From Mesorhizobium shangrilense (GTDB taxonomy: Bacteria > Pseudomonadota > Alphaproteobacteria > Rhizobiales > Rhizobiaceae), in NCBI RefSeq assembly GCF_040537815.1, contig NZ_JBEWSZ010000001.1:2418001-2482000 (forward strand): a stretch of DNA of 64,000 nucleotides, in the 5' to 3' direction. Below, in pieces: positions 11,230-21,387 of this stretch. The position numbers were made by a program, and so were the translations under genes. Position 1 is the first letter of the stretch. Each line of letters starts with the position of its first letter. Below the pieces are notes generated by a model that worked only from the letters and a program-made list of their open reading frames with translations, did no database searches and was not told the DNA's origin.

Positions 11230-12606
11230 ATGTTGAACAGACGAAAGTTTCTCGCCGGAACGGCTGGTTTTGCCGTGATCGGCCTGTCGCTCGGCAAGAC
11301 TGCGGCTGCCAACCTGCCCGGAATCGAGAAAGCTTCCATGCGCGGTTCGATCAACGCGACCGATCTCGGTATGCAGCCTGGCGCGCTTGATGACCAGAGC
11401 AAGGCCTTCGCAAAACTGCTGCGTAACGCAAGTGATCGCGACATGCCGGTGTTCCTGCCGCCGGGCACCTATGTCGTGTCCAACCTGTCGCTACCCGGCC
11501 GCGTGCGTCTTTCCGGCGTGCCCGGTGCAACGCGGATCGTCTATGGCGGCAATGGTCATTTGTTCATGGCGGAGCAGGCCGACCATGTCGAGTTCAGCGG
11601 ACTGGTGTTCGACGGCACAAATCGCTCAATGGGCGATTATGCGCAAGGCCTGCTCGATCTTCGTCGTGTCGGGCACCTTGTCGTCGACAATTGCCAGATC
11701 ACCGGCAGCGGCAAGAGCGGGCTGGCGCTCGAACGTGCTTCGGGACGCGTCGAGCGTTCGGAGATTTCCGGCGCCGCCGATGCCGGCATCTATTCGGTCG
11801 AAGCGGGAGGGCTGGAGATCACCGGCAATCGCGTGTCCGACTGCGCCAATGGCGGCATCCTCGTGCATCGCTGGCAGGCGGCCGAGGACGGCACCATGGT
11901 AACCGGTAACCGCATCGAGCGCATCCAGGCGCGCAGCGGCGGAACCGGCCAGAACGGCAATGGCATCAATGCCTTTCGCGCCGGCAACGTCGTCATCTCC
12001 GGTAACGTCGTTTCGGATTGCGCCTTCTCGGCGATCCGGGCCAACAGTTCCAGCAACCTGCAGATTACTGGCAACACCTGCTCGCGGTCGGGCGAAACGG
12101 CTGTCTATTCCGAATTCTCCTTCGAAGGCGCCATCATCAGCAACAACATCGTCAATGGTGCCGCCAACGGCATCTCGATCGTCAATTTCAACGAAGGCGG
12201 CCGCATGGGCGTATGCTCGGGCAACATCGTTCGCAACCTCTCGACCAGTGGCCCCTACCCTGCCGACCCGCCCGGGTTCGGCGTCGGCATCAGCGTCGAG
12301 GCCGACACCACGGTTTCCGGCAATGTCATCGAGAATGCGCCGCTCTACGGCATGCAGATCGGCTGGGGGCCGTATCTGCGCAATGTCGTCGCGACCGGAA
12401 ACATCATCCGCAAGGCCGGAACCGGCATCGTCGTGACCGTGGTGGAAGGCGCAGGGACGGCCGTCATTTCCGACAATGTCATTGACGGCGTTCAAAACGG
12501 CGCGGTCATCGGCCAGCGCTGGGCACAACCTGCAACCGCCGACCTTGCCGCATCAGACAATGCGGGATACGCGCATCTGACCGTCGAGCGCAATCGTGTC
12601 AGTTGA
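11230..12606 (+). CDS. Tat-exported right-handed beta-helix protein (TIGR03808-like)
   Basis: 458 aa from the ATG at 11230 (MLNRRKFLAGTAG); GTG at 11224 is an alternative. The N-terminus is a twin-arginine signal (RRKFLAGTAGFAVIGLSLG). The body is a chain of about 20-25-residue units of the N-x-I/V-x-G/D type (for example VVISGNVVSDCAFSAIRA and LQITGNTCSRSGETAVYS), as in parallel beta-helix proteins such as pectate lyases. It matches my memory of the rhizobial TIGR03808 family, which has no assigned function. Folded export by Tat suggests a periplasmic or secreted carbohydrate-active or binding protein, but no catalytic residues can be named. It overlaps the convergent asparaginase gene by 8 bases. 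Confidence 0.85.
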   Translation: MLNRRKFLAGTAGFAVIGLSLGKTAAANLPGIEKASMRGSINATDLGMQPGALDDQSKAFAKLLRNASDRDMPVFLPPGTYVVSNLSLPGRVRLSGVPGATRIVYGGNGHLFMAEQADHVEFSGLVFDGTNRSMGDYAQGLLDLRRVGHLVVDNCQITGSGKSGLALERASGRVERSEISGAADAGIYSVEAGGLEITGNRVSDCANGGILVHRWQAAEDGTMVTGNRIERIQARSGGTGQNGNGINAFRAGNVVISGNVVSDCAFSAIRANSSSNLQITGNTCSRSGETAVYSEFSFEGAIISNNIVNGAANGISIVNFNEGGRMGVCSGNIVRNLSTSGPYPADPPGFGVGISVEADTTVSGNVIENAPLYGMQIGWGPYLRNVVATGNIIRKAGTGIVVTVVEGAGTAVISDNVIDGVQNGAVIGQRWAQPATADLAASDNAGYAHLTVERNRVS

Positions 12607-13600
12607 GGGCTGCGGTCGGCCGGAGCGCACCGACCTTGGCGCCGATGCGGCTTTCGATGGGTGCGTTCGCCAGCTTGATCAACTTTGCCGCCAAGGTCTC
12701 GTCCGCATGCAGCAGCTTGGCAATGACTGCCGCAACCATGGCTTCGGCGGCCCGGCCGGCACCATCATCGCATTTGAGCGCGATGCCGAGGCCGAGCTCA
12801 GGAAGTGCCGCGCAATAGACGCCCTCTGCGCCGCCCTTCACGAAGATCCGCCCTGGCGCGGCCTGCATTAGTGCCACGTCCGCGCGGCCAGTTCCGGCGA
12901 CGAAGAACGGCTCGGCCATGCAGGCCGAAAGCAGCCGCTTCGCGGCCTTGGCTCGCTCGGGGCCAAAACCCGTGGTGGTCACCATGCGAGCAAAGCCGAG
13001 CGCGAAGCTCCTGAGCGGCACCGCGTAGGTCGGGATCGAGCAGCCATCGGTCGCGCGTTCGTCGGCACCATGGGCAGCTCCAGTCACCGCCTGCATGGCA
13101 TCCCGTATCATCTCCTGCTCGGCATGGCCGGCATTGACATAGCCTTTGTGCGCAACGCCGACATGGACGCAGGTGCAAAGAAAACCCGAATGTTTGCCCG
13201 AGCAGTTGTTGTGCAGTGCGTTCGGAACTTCTCCGGCGCGGGCGAGCGCGATCGTCGCGTCGTGGCTCGGCCAGTGCGCCCCGCATTCCAGCGCGGTTTC
13301 ATCCAGTCCGGCTTTGGCCAGCATCGACCGCGCCAGTTCGACATGCTCTGGCTGGCCTGAGTGTGAAGCGCAGGCGAGCGCCAGTTCGCGGTTGCCGAAG
13401 CCATAGGCATCGGCCGCGCCACTTTCGACCAGCGGCAATGCCTGTATTGCCTTGACCGCCGAGCGCGGGAACACTGGCCGTGCCGTATCGCCGATCTCCC
13501 AGACCGACTTGCCGTCGGCATCGAAGACCGCGATGGCACCGCGATGCGCGCTCTCGACGATCGCGCCGCGCAGAACTTCAACCAGAACCGGATTCGTCAT
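12599..13600 (-). CDS. L-asparaginase, Rhizobium etli type (asparaginase II family)
   Basis: 333 aa. It belongs to the third structural class of asparaginases described from Rhizobium etli, unrelated to E. coli AnsA/AnsB, and hydrolyses asparagine to aspartate and ammonia. Conserved motifs seen: FPRSAVKAIQALPLVES (the Ser-x-x-Lys catalytic pair), LALACASHSGQPEHV, and HNNCSGKHSGFL. No signal peptide, so cytoplasmic. It lies 26 bases downstream of the thiolase gene on the same strand and is probably co-transcribed with it. Its 3' end overlaps the convergent Tat protein gene by 8 bases. Confidence 0.93.
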   Translation of the reverse strand: MTNPVLVEVLRGAIVESAHRGAIAVFDADGKSVWEIGDTARPVFPRSAVKAIQALPLVESGAADAYGFGNRELALACASHSGQPEHVELARSMLAKAGLDETALECGAHWPSHDATIALARAGEVPNALHNNCSGKHSGFLCTCVHVGVAHKGYVNAGHAEQEMIRDAMQAVTGAAHGADERATDGCSIPTYAVPLRSFALGFARMVTTTGFGPERAKAAKRLLSACMAEPFFVAGTGRADVALMQAAPGRIFVKGGAEGVYCAALPELGLGIALKCDDGAGRAAEAMVAAVIAKLLHADETLAAKLIKLANAPIESRIGAKVGALRPTAALN

Positions 13601-13626
13601 GACTACCCCGCGAATGCGGGCCGCTT

Positions 13627-14793
13627 TTATCTGATCCGGTCGAGGATTGAAACGTAATTGGCGACCGCGGCGCCACCCATGTTGAATATGCCGCCAAGTT
13701 TTGCCCCGGGCACCTGGATGCCGCCTGCCTCGCCGACAAGCTGCATTGCGGTCAGCACATGCATCGAAACACCGGTGGCGCCAATGGGATGGCCTTTCGA
13801 CTTCAGCCCGCCCGACGGGTTGACCGGCAACCGGCCATCCTTGGCCGTCTCGCCGCTCAATGCCAGTTTCGCGCCCTCGCCCGGCCTCGCCAGACCCATC
13901 GCCTCATATTCGATCAGTTCGGCGATGGTGAAGCAGTCATGCGTCTCGACGAAGGACAAATCGTCGAGCGTCACGCCGGCATTCTTCAGCGCCCGGTTCC
14001 AGGCCTGCTCGCAGCCTTCGAAGGCCAGGATGTCGCGCTTCGACATCGGCAGGAAGTCCTGCACATGTTCATTCGCGCGGAAGGTCACCGCACGGCGCAT
14101 CCTTAAGGCTGTCGATGTGTCCGTAAGCACAAGGGCAGCGGCACCGTCAGAGACGAGCGAGCAGTCGGTGCGCTTCAGGGGGCCGGCAACGAAGGGATTC
14201 TTCTCGCTTTCCTGGCGGCAGAACTCATAACCGAAATCCTTGCGCATCTGCGCATAGGGATTGTCGACGCCATTCTTGTGGTTCTTGGCGGCGATCATCG
14301 CCAGTGCATCCGACTGGTCGCCATAGCGTTGGAAATAGGCTTGCGCGATCTTGCCGAAGACACCGGCGAAGCCCGCCGGCGTGTCACCATCCTCGGGCAG
14401 GTAGGAGGCCTTCAGCAGATTCTTGCCGATCTCGGGACCGGGCGTCGTCGTCATCTGCTCGGCACCGACCACCAGCACGATACGGGCCGCGTTTGCATCG
14501 ATGGCGCGGATGCCTTGCCTGACCGCCGCCGATCCCGTGGCGCAGGCATTCTCGACGCGCGTTGCCGGCTTGAAGCGCAACCGGTCGTCTGCCTGGAGAA
14601 CAAGGCTCGCGGTGAAATCCTGTGCTGAAAAACCGGCGTTGAAATGACCCAGCACGATCTCGTCGACATCGTCCGGCCCGATACCGGCATGCTCGAGCGC
14701 TTCACTTGCAACCTTGGTGATCAGGCTCTCCAGCGTCTCGCCTTCGAGCTTGCCGAAGCGCGAGTGCGCCCAGCCGACGATGCATGCAGTCAT
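13627..14793 (-). CDS. thiolase family protein (acetyl-CoA acetyltransferase, SCP-x-like)
   Basis: 388 aa from the ATG at 14793, which has GGAGG 5 bases upstream; an ATG at 14805 in frame is less well placed. The frame runs further upstream but without family similarity. Active-site motifs: nucleophile Cys in VENACATGSAAV, the ETHDCFTIAE segment typical of SCP-x/sterol-carrier-type thiolases, and the general-base region NPSGGLKSKGHPIGATG. These enzymes cleave or make 3-ketoacyl-CoA; in bacteria this subgroup often acts in branched or unusual acyl-CoA breakdown. It is first in a unit with asparaginase and diverges from betI. Confidence 0.9.
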   Translation of the reverse strand: MTACIVGWAHSRFGKLEGETLESLITKVASEALEHAGIGPDDVDEIVLGHFNAGFSAQDFTASLVLQADDRLRFKPATRVENACATGSAAVRQGIRAIDANAARIVLVVGAEQMTTTPGPEIGKNLLKASYLPEDGDTPAGFAGVFGKIAQAYFQRYGDQSDALAMIAAKNHKNGVDNPYAQMRKDFGYEFCRQESEKNPFVAGPLKRTDCSLVSDGAAALVLTDTSTALRMRRAVTFRANEHVQDFLPMSKRDILAFEGCEQAWNRALKNAGVTLDDLSFVETHDCFTIAELIEYEAMGLARPGEGAKLALSGETAKDGRLPVNPSGGLKSKGHPIGATGVSMHVLTAMQLVGEAGGIQVPGAKLGGIFNMGGAAVANYVSILDRIR

Positions 14794-14853
14794 GGCAACC
14801 TCCATACTTCGCGACAGCCTAGCACGTACTGCGGCGCACACTCTCTTAATGTT

Positions 14854-14867
14854 GTTCAACACTGAAC
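14854..14867. promoter_or_regulatory. inverted repeat upstream of the thiolase gene
   Basis: GTTCA-ACAC-TGAAC, a perfect 5+5 palindrome about 60 bases before the thiolase start, overlapping a second imperfect one (TGTTGTTCAACA at 14850-14861). It could be an operator for the thiolase-asparaginase unit. Nothing identifies the regulator. Confidence 0.3.
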
Positions 14868-14941
14868 CATTTGCAAGGCTTGTGAAGGGACAGCCGCACA
14901 CAATCGTTTGAGCCTCGACCCAAAATCGGGCTGGATTTTTG

Positions 14942-14970
14942 TTGATTGATCCATCAATAAAAAATAATCT
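14942..14970 (+). promoter_or_regulatory. betI promoter with candidate BetI operator
   Basis: TTGATT (-35, 14942-14947) and TAATCT (-10, 14965-14970) are 17 bases apart. A perfect palindrome ATTGAT-CC-ATCAAT (14945-14958) overlaps the -35 and the spacer. BetI boxes in enterics and rhizobia lie over bet promoters and contain similar ATTGA/TCAAT half-sites, so self-repression relieved by choline is the likely logic. Binding is inferred. Confidence 0.6.
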
Positions 14971-14991
14971 TGCTGCAAAAGCGGAGACACG

Positions 14992-15582
14992 ATGCCGAAA
15001 GTCGGAATGGAGCCATTGCGCCGCAAGGCGCTGATCGATGCGACGATCTCGGCGATCGGCGAGCGCGGCTCGCTGGACGTGACCATGTCGGAAATCGCCG
15101 GACGCGCCGGCGTATCGTCGGCGCTGGCGCACCATTACTTCGGCGCCAAGGATGAGCTGCTGTTGGCGACGATGCGGCATATCCTGGCCGAGCTGACCAC
15201 CGACACGCTGCGCGCCCTTGGTTCGACCAGCACGCCGCGCGAGCGCGTCTCAGCGGTCGTCGCTGTGAACTTCTCCGATCTCCAGTTCCAGCCGGAAACG
15301 ATCGCTGCCTGGCTCGCCTTCTATGTCGAAGCGCAGAAATCATCGGCTTTGCGCAGGCTGCTCCGGGTCTATGCGCGACGGCTGCATTCGAACCTGATGA
15401 GCGGGCTGACCGGTATCCTGCCCAGAGCCGAAGCCGACCGCGTCGCTGAGGCGACAGCAGCCCTGATCGACGGGCTCTATATCAGGCGTGCGCTGAAGGA
15501 CGGCGTGCCCGATGCCGCGACCGCGATCGCACTGGTCGAGGACTATCTCGAAACGAAACTCAACCGGCGGCAGGCACAGTGA
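14992..15582 (+). CDS. betI: TetR-family choline-responsive repressor BetI
   Basis: 196 aa. The N-terminal TetR helix-turn-helix (about residues 12-58) reads [26 protein letters not shown], with [19 protein letters not shown] before it, as in BetI proteins. BetI represses the glycine-betaine synthesis genes and releases DNA when choline is present. GGAG lies 6 bases before the ATG. It is the first gene of the operon: its TGA overlaps the GTG start of betC by 4 bases. A palindrome over the upstream promoter is its probable own operator. Confidence 0.95.
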   Translation: MPKVGMEPLRRKALIDATISAIGERGSLDVTMSEIAGRAGVSSALAHHYFGAKDELLLATMRHILAELTTDTLRALGSTSTPRERVSAVVAVNFSDLQFQPETIAAWLAFYVEAQKSSALRRLLRVYARRLHSNLMSGLTGILPRAEADRVAEATAALIDGLYIRRALKDGVPDAATAIALVEDYLETKLNRRQAQ

Positions 15583-17108
15583 CGACCAAACGACCCAACA
15601 TCCTGATCGTTATGGTCGATCAGCTCAACGGCACGCTGTTTCCAGACGGGCCGGCTGATTTCCTGCACGCACCGCATTTGAAGGCGCTGGCCGCACGCTC
15701 GGCCCGCTTTGCCAACAACTACACGGCCTCGCCGCTCTGCGCGCCGGGCCGCGCCTCGTTCATGAGCGGCCAGTTGCCGTCGCGCACAGAGGTCTATGAC
15801 AACGCCGCCGAGTTCGCCTCGTCGATCCCGACCTATGCTCACCATCTGCGCTCCGACGGCTATCACACCTGCCTGTCGGGCAAGATGCATTTCGTTGGCC
15901 CGGACCAGTTGCATGGTTTCGAGGAGAGGCTGACCACCGACATCTACCCGGCCGATTTCGGCTGGACGCCGGACTATCGCAAGCCCGGCGAACGAATCGA
16001 CTGGTGGTATCACAATCTGGGTTCGGTGACCGGCGCCGGCGTCGCCGAGATTTCCAACCAAATGGAATATGATGACGAGGTCGCCTTCCATGCGGTGCAG
16101 AAACTCTATGATTTCGCCCGCGTCTCCGATGACGCCTCGTATCGCCCCTGGTGCCTGACGGTTTCCTTCACCCACCCGCACGACCCCTATGTGGCCCGGC
16201 GGCAATATTGGGATTTGTACGAAGACTGTCCGGAGCTTGAGCCGGAAGTCGGCTTCATCCCCTACGACAGCCAGGATCCGCATTCACAGCGGCTCTACCG
16301 CGCCAGCGACTACGACAGTTTCGACATCACGCCGGAGCAGGTCCGCCGCTCACGGCGCGGCTATTTCGCCAACATCTCCTATATCGACGACAAGGTCGGC
16401 GAACTGGTGTCGGTGCTCCATCGCACGCGCATGATCGACGACACCGTCATCCTGTTCTGTTCCGACCATGGCGACATGCTTGGCGAGCGCGGACTGTGGT
16501 TCAAGATGTGCTTCTTCGAGGGCTCGGCGCGCGTGCCGCTGATGATCGCCGGAAAAGGCATTCCAGCCGGTCTGATCAATACGCCGGTGTCGAATCTCGA
16601 CGTGACGCCGACGCTTTGCGACCTCGCCGGCATCGATATGAGCGCGATCATGCCATGGACCGATGGCCAATCGCTGCTGCCGCAGTTGCACGGCCAGAAA
16701 CGCACCGCCCCGGCGCTGATGGAGTACGCAGCAGAGGGGTCAAACGCCCCGCTGGTGGCTATCCGCGACGGCCGCTACAAATTCATCCATTGCGAGATCG
16801 ACCCGCCGCAACTGTTTGATCTTGAATCCGATCCCAAGGAACTCACCAATCTCGCTGATGATCCAGCGCACGCGGCCTTGGTGGCTGCGTTCCTCGACAA
16901 GGCGCGGGGACGCTGGGACATGGCCGCCTTCGACGCAGCCGTGCGCGCCAGCCAGGCGCGCCGCTGGGTTGTTTATCCGGCGCTGCGCAACGGCACCCAC
17001 TACCCCTGGGAGTTCCAGCCGCTGCAGAAGGCGTCGGAACGCTACATGCGCAACCACATGGATCTCAACGTGCTCGAAGAGCAAAAACGCTTTCCGCGAG
17101 GCGAATAA
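15579..17108 (+). CDS. betC: choline-sulfatase
   Basis: 509 aa type I sulfatase, starting at GTG 15579 inside the betI stop (GTGA overlap). It hydrolyses choline-O-sulfate to choline and sulfate, feeding betaine synthesis. The formylglycine-forming motif is CAPGR with Cys54 ([11 protein letters not shown]), followed by SGKMHFVG. Metal-binding segments [12 protein letters not shown] and [16 protein letters not shown] are also intact. The C-terminal end matches choline-sulfatases ([10 protein letters not shown]). It needs a formylglycine-generating enzyme or anaerobic maturase, not encoded nearby. Cytoplasmic, no signal peptide, as known for BetC. Confidence 0.96.
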   Translation: MTTKRPNILIVMVDQLNGTLFPDGPADFLHAPHLKALAARSARFANNYTASPLCAPGRASFMSGQLPSRTEVYDNAAEFASSIPTYAHHLRSDGYHTCLSGKMHFVGPDQLHGFEERLTTDIYPADFGWTPDYRKPGERIDWWYHNLGSVTGAGVAEISNQMEYDDEVAFHAVQKLYDFARVSDDASYRPWCLTVSFTHPHDPYVARRQYWDLYEDCPELEPEVGFIPYDSQDPHSQRLYRASDYDSFDITPEQVRRSRRGYFANISYIDDKVGELVSVLHRTRMIDDTVILFCSDHGDMLGERGLWFKMCFFEGSARVPLMIAGKGIPAGLINTPVSNLDVTPTLCDLAGIDMSAIMPWTDGQSLLPQLHGQKRTAPALMEYAAEGSNAPLVAIRDGRYKFIHCEIDPPQLFDLESDPKELTNLADDPAHAALVAAFLDKARGRWDMAAFDAAVRASQARRWVVYPALRNGTHYPWEFQPLQKASERYMRNHMDLNVLEEQKRFPRGE

Positions 17109-18110
17109 ATGGCCGAAGTTCTTGTCCCCTCCCTTGATCATCTCAAGCAGGCCTATGCCGTCACCTCCAAGGCGACGCAGATCACGCCACTGCTGGAATC
17201 GGCGGCTCTCGCCAGAGAGACGGGGGCTGCCCGTGTCTTCATCAAGCCGGAATCGCTGCAATGGGCGGGATCGTTCAAGATCCGCGGCGCCTATTGGCGT
17301 TTGAAGCGGCTTTCGGCCGAAGAAGCGAAGAAGGGCGTCGTCGCCTATTCGTCCGGCAATTTCGCGCAAGGGCTGGCCGCCGCCGGTCAGGCGCTCGGCA
17401 TTCCCGTCACTATCGTCATGCCGATCGATGCACCCGTCGCCAAGCGCGACGCCACGGCCGGCTATGGTGCACGTGTCGTGCTGACCGATCATGGTGACCG
17501 CGCACGCGAAGAAGTCGCCGCCGCGAGGGCGCGCGAGATTGCCGAAACCGAAGGCCTTGCGCTGTTGCACCCTTTCGATGACCCAGAGATCGTCGCCGGC
17601 CAAGCGGGTGCCGGGCTGGAAGCGCTCGACCAACTCGCAGCCAAGGATGCAGAGGCCGATCTCCTGTTCTGCTCCGTTGGCGGTGGTGGATTGATCGGCG
17701 GTGTTTCGCTCGCCTTCCACTATCTATCGCCACGCACACAAATCATCGGCGTCGAGCCTGAGGGCTTCAATGGAATGGGCTCCTCGCTGGCGCATGGCGC
17801 CATCGAAACCATGCCGATCGGGCCGCAGTCGATCTGCGACGGGTTGATGGCGCGCAAGCCCGGCGACGCTCCGTTCGCGGCGGTCAAGACCGCAGGCGTT
17901 CGCGGCATCACCGTCGACGACGCTTCGGTGCGCCGCGCCATGCGCATTGCCTTCGAGCGGATGAAGCTGGTGCTGGAGCCTTCGGGCGCGGCTTCGCTGG
18001 CGGCGTTGCTCGGCGGCAAGGTGGATGTGACGGGCAAGAGCGTGCTCGTGGTGGCAACTGGCGGCAACGTTTCGCTCGCCGATTTTATGGCGCATATGAA
18101 CCATGCTTGA
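17109..18110 (+). CDS. threonine/serine dehydratase-like PLP enzyme within the bet operon
   Basis: 333 aa, fold-type II PLP enzyme. The Schiff-base lysine is Lys57 in GSFKIRGAY; the phosphate-binding glycine loop is [11 protein letters not shown] (about 195). Without a C-terminal ACT domain it is short, like catabolic threonine ammonia-lyase, serine racemase or L-threo-3-hydroxyaspartate dehydratase. Reaction would be deamination of threonine or serine to a 2-oxo acid; the true substrate is open. It begins directly after the betC stop and overlaps betA by 8 bases, so it is an integral member of the operon. One idea is a link through serine produced when betaine is demethylated to glycine and on to serine, but that is speculation. 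Confidence 0.85.
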   Translation: MAEVLVPSLDHLKQAYAVTSKATQITPLLESAALARETGAARVFIKPESLQWAGSFKIRGAYWRLKRLSAEEAKKGVVAYSSGNFAQGLAAAGQALGIPVTIVMPIDAPVAKRDATAGYGARVVLTDHGDRAREEVAAARAREIAETEGLALLHPFDDPEIVAGQAGAGLEALDQLAAKDAEADLLFCSVGGGGLIGGVSLAFHYLSPRTQIIGVEPEGFNGMGSSLAHGAIETMPIGPQSICDGLMARKPGDAPFAAVKTAGVRGITVDDASVRRAMRIAFERMKLVLEPSGAASLAALLGGKVDVTGKSVLVVATGGNVSLADFMAHMNHA

Positions 18111-19755
18111 AGCAGATTTCGTCATCATCGGCTCCGGCTCGGCCGGCTCGGCCATGGCCTATCGCCTGTCGGAAGACGGCAAGCATTCGGTCATCGTGAT
18201 CGAATTTGGCGGCACCGATATCGGGCCGCTGATCCAGATGCCGTCGGCGCTGTCGATCCCGCTCAATATGAGCCTCTACGACTGGGGCTTTGCGAGCGAG
18301 CCGGAGCCGCATCTCGGCGGGCGCGTGCTGGCGACACCGCGCGGCAAGGTCATCGGCGGCTCGTCCTCGATCAACGGCATGGTCTATGTGCGCGGCCATG
18401 CCCGCGACTTCGACCATTGGGCCGAACAGGGTGCGGCCGGCTGGGGTTTTGCCGACGTGCTCCCCTATTTCAAGCGCATGGAAGACTCGGATGGTGGCGA
18501 AGACGGATGGCGCGGCCACGGCGGCCCGCTGCATGTCCAGCGAGGATCGCGCAGGAATCCGCTCTATGGCGCCTTCGTCGACGCGGGGCGTCAGGCCGGT
18601 TTCGAGCTGACTGACGACTACAATGGTTCGAAGCAGGAAGGTTTTGGGCCGATGGAGCAGACCATTCGCGGCGGTCGCCGCTGGTCGGCGGCATCCGCCT
18701 ATCTCAAGCCGGCGCTGAAGCGAAAGAACGTGAGTCTGGTCAAGGGCTTCGCCCGGCGGGTGATCATCGAGAATCAACGCGCAACCGGCGTCGAGATCGA
18801 AGCTCACAAACAGATTCAAGTCATCAAGGCGCGACGCGAGGTGATCGTCGCCGCATCGTCGATCAATTCGCCCAAGATCCTGATGCTGTCGGGCATCGGC
18901 CCGGCAGAGCATCTGAGGGAAAATGGTATCGCCGTGGTGGCCGACCGGCTCGGCGTCGGCGGCAACCTGCAGGATCATATGGAGCTTTATATCCAGCAGG
19001 AATCGACGCAACCGATCACGCTGAATTCAGTGCTGAATCCTTTTTCCAAGGCACTGATCGGGGCACAATGGCTGTTCTTCAAGACCGGCCTCGGCGCGAC
19101 AAACCATTTCGAGGCAGCCGCCTTCGTGCGCTCGCGCGCCGGCGTCGATTATCCCGATATCCAGTACCACTTCATTCCGGCGGCAGTGCGCTATGACGGC
19201 AAGGCGGCAGCGAAATCGCACGGCTTCCAGGCCCATGTCGGACCGATGCGGTCGAAGTCGCGGGGGTCGGTGACGCTGCGCTCGCCGGACCCGAAATCAA
19301 GCCCGGTGATCCGTTTCAACTACATGTCGCATCCAGACGACTGGGCGGAGTTCCGCCACTGCATCAGGCTGACGCGCGAGATCTTCGGCCAGTCGGCATT
19401 CGACGCCTATCGCGGCCAGGAAATCTCGCCCGGCTCCCACGTGCAATCGGACGAGGATCTGGATGTCTTCATCCGCGATCATGCCGAGAGCGCATACCAT
19501 CCTTGCGGCACCTGCAAGATGGGCCGCGCCGACGATGCGATGAGCGTCGTCGACCCGGAATGCCGGGTCATTGGTGTCGATGGGTTGCGGGTCGCCGATT
19601 CGTCGATCTTCCCGCGTGTCACCAACGGCAACCTCAACGCACCGTCTATCATGACCGGTGAGAAGGCATCCGACCACATTCTTGGCCGCACGCCGCTGGC
19701 GCCGTCCAACCAGGAACCGTGGATCAATCCGCGCTGGCAGGCGTCCGACAGATAG
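18103..19755 (+). CDS. betA: choline dehydrogenase
   Basis: 550 aa GMC oxidoreductase that oxidises choline to betaine aldehyde (and can go on to betaine), using FAD and passing electrons to the membrane chain. The FAD loop is GSGSAGS near residue 8, the GMC signature is [20 protein letters not shown] (about 82-101), and the second signature is [16 protein letters not shown]. The C-terminal catalytic region shows HPCGTCKMG, then [15 protein letters not shown]. Length is typical (about 550-560). Start at the ATG 18103, 8 bases inside the preceding gene. Confidence 0.97.
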   Translation: MLEADFVIIGSGSAGSAMAYRLSEDGKHSVIVIEFGGTDIGPLIQMPSALSIPLNMSLYDWGFASEPEPHLGGRVLATPRGKVIGGSSSINGMVYVRGHARDFDHWAEQGAAGWGFADVLPYFKRMEDSDGGEDGWRGHGGPLHVQRGSRRNPLYGAFVDAGRQAGFELTDDYNGSKQEGFGPMEQTIRGGRRWSAASAYLKPALKRKNVSLVKGFARRVIIENQRATGVEIEAHKQIQVIKARREVIVAASSINSPKILMLSGIGPAEHLRENGIAVVADRLGVGGNLQDHMELYIQQESTQPITLNSVLNPFSKALIGAQWLFFKTGLGATNHFEAAAFVRSRAGVDYPDIQYHFIPAAVRYDGKAAAKSHGFQAHVGPMRSKSRGSVTLRSPDPKSSPVIRFNYMSHPDDWAEFRHCIRLTREIFGQSAFDAYRGQEISPGSHVQSDEDLDVFIRDHAESAYHPCGTCKMGRADDAMSVVDPECRVIGVDGLRVADSSIFPRVTNGNLNAPSIMTGEKASDHILGRTPLAPSNQEPWINPRWQASDR

Positions 19756-19810
19756 GCGTACTTTATGCATGCTTCCGGAAGCACAAGTACGCCATATCTG
19801 TTTTGAGTCG

Positions 19811-19858
19811 TCGCATCGTGCTTTCCGAAAATCGATTCCGATTTTCGGGCCGATGCGA
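19811..19858. repeat. palindromic intergenic repeat, copy 1 (betA-betB)
   Basis: Outer stem TCGCATCG / CGATGCGA (19811-19818, 19851-19858) surrounds an inner 10-bp stem CCGAAAATCG / CGATTTTCGG (19825-19834, 19839-19848). A second copy lies at 29815-29862. Two similar copies in 10 kb show this is a dispersed element; it may fold in the betA-betB transcript and adjust their relative expression. Confidence 0.85.
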
Positions 19859-19923
19859 TAGAGCTTGATCCACCCGAAAGATTGAGCCGCCCGCCTGGGC
19901 GATAGACCATTTGGAGACTTCCC

Positions 19924-21387
19924 ATGCGCGCCCAGCCCACGGCATCGCACTATGTCAACGGACGCTACATCGACGACGAACGCGGCGCACCGCTGCCCGT
20001 CATCTATCCGGCGACCGGCGAGACCATCGCGATGCTGCGCTCGGCAACGCCGAATGTGCTGGAACTCGCCATCGAAGCCGCACGTGCCGCACAGCCAGCC
20101 TGGGCACGGCTGAAGCCGGTCGAGCGTGGTCGCATCCTGCGCCGCGCCGCCGACATTCTGCGCGCCCGCAACGCCGACCTCGCCCGCATCGAGACGCTAG
20201 ATACCGGCAAGGCGATCCAGGAAACGCTGGTGGCTGACGCGCCGTCAGCGGCGGATTGCCTCGAGTATTTCGGTGGCGTGATCGCCGCATACAATGGCGA
20301 ATCCGTCGATCTCGGCGGACCCTTTGCCTATACGCGGCGCGAGGCGCTCGGCGTCTGTGTCGGCATCGGCGCCTGGAACTACCCGATCCAGATCGCCGGC
20401 TGGAAATCCGCACCGGCACTCGCCATGGGCAATGCCATGGTGTTCAAGCCCTCCGAAAACACGCCGCTGTCAGCGCTGGCGCTGGCCGAGATCTACACCG
20501 AGGCCGGCCTGCCCGACGGGCTGTTCAACGTGGTGCAAGGCTATGGCGATGTCGGCGCCGGCCTTGTCGGCCATGATGTGGTCGCCAAGGTTTCGGTGAC
20601 CGGCTCGGTGCCGACCGGCCGCAAGGTGCTGTCGCTCGCCGGCTCGAAGATGAAGCACGCCACGATGGAACTCGGCGGCAAGTCGCCGCTGATCGTCTTC
20701 GACGATGCCGACATCGAAAACGCCATCGGCGGCGCCATGCTCGGCAATTTCTATTCGACCGGCCAGATCTGCTCGAACGGGACGCGCGTCTTCGTACAGA
20801 GCGGCATCCATGACCGCTTCGTCGACCGGCTGATCGAGCGAACGAAGAAGATCCGTATCGGCGACCCACTCGATCCCGATACGCAGATGGGGCCGCTGGT
20901 CTCGAAGGCGCAGCACGAAAAGGTCGTCGGCTATATCGAGGTCGGCAAGCAGGACGGCGCGACACTCGCCTGCGGTGGCAAGGTGCCGTCGTTGCAGGGT
21001 TTTGATGGTGGCTTCTTCGTCGAGCCGACGGTCTTCACGGGCGTTACCGACAATATGCGCATCGCCCGCGAGGAGATTTTCGGACCGGTGATGAGCGTGC
21101 TGAAATTCGACGGCGAGGACGAGGTGATCGACCGCGCCAATGATACGGAGTTCGGCCTTGCCGCCGGCGTCTTCACCCGCGATCTGCCGCGCGCCCACCG
21201 GGTCATCGCGGAACTGCAGGCCGGCACCTGCTGGATCAACGCCTACAATCTGACGCCGGTCGAGATTCCCTTCGGCGGTTTCAAGCAGTCCGGCATCGGC
21301 CGCGAGAATTCGCTGGCGGCACTGGCGCTCTATTCGCAGCTGAAATCGGTCTATGTCGAGACCGGGGACGTCGCCAGCCCCTACTGA
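19924..21387 (+). CDS. betB: betaine aldehyde dehydrogenase
   Basis: 487 aa NAD(P)-dependent aldehyde dehydrogenase that finishes glycine betaine synthesis from betaine aldehyde. Visible: [20 protein letters not shown] (cofactor and substrate channel), the glutamate motif [16 protein letters not shown], and the cysteine motif [16 protein letters not shown]. The C-terminus [15 protein letters not shown] is standard. GGAG lies 7 bases before the ATG. Its separation from betA by 168 bases with a palindromic repeat suggests partial uncoupling from the upstream genes. The last 7 bases overlap the convergent guanylyltransferase gene. Confidence 0.96.
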   Translation: MRAQPTASHYVNGRYIDDERGAPLPVIYPATGETIAMLRSATPNVLELAIEAARAAQPAWARLKPVERGRILRRAADILRARNADLARIETLDTGKAIQETLVADAPSAADCLEYFGGVIAAYNGESVDLGGPFAYTRREALGVCVGIGAWNYPIQIAGWKSAPALAMGNAMVFKPSENTPLSALALAEIYTEAGLPDGLFNVVQGYGDVGAGLVGHDVVAKVSVTGSVPTGRKVLSLAGSKMKHATMELGGKSPLIVFDDADIENAIGGAMLGNFYSTGQICSNGTRVFVQSGIHDRFVDRLIERTKKIRIGDPLDPDTQMGPLVSKAQHEKVVGYIEVGKQDGATLACGGKVPSLQGFDGGFFVEPTVFTGVTDNMRIAREEIFGPVMSVLKFDGEDEVIDRANDTEFGLAAGVFTRDLPRAHRVIAELQAGTCWINAYNLTPVEIPFGGFKQSGIGRENSLAALALYSQLKSVYVETGDVASPY

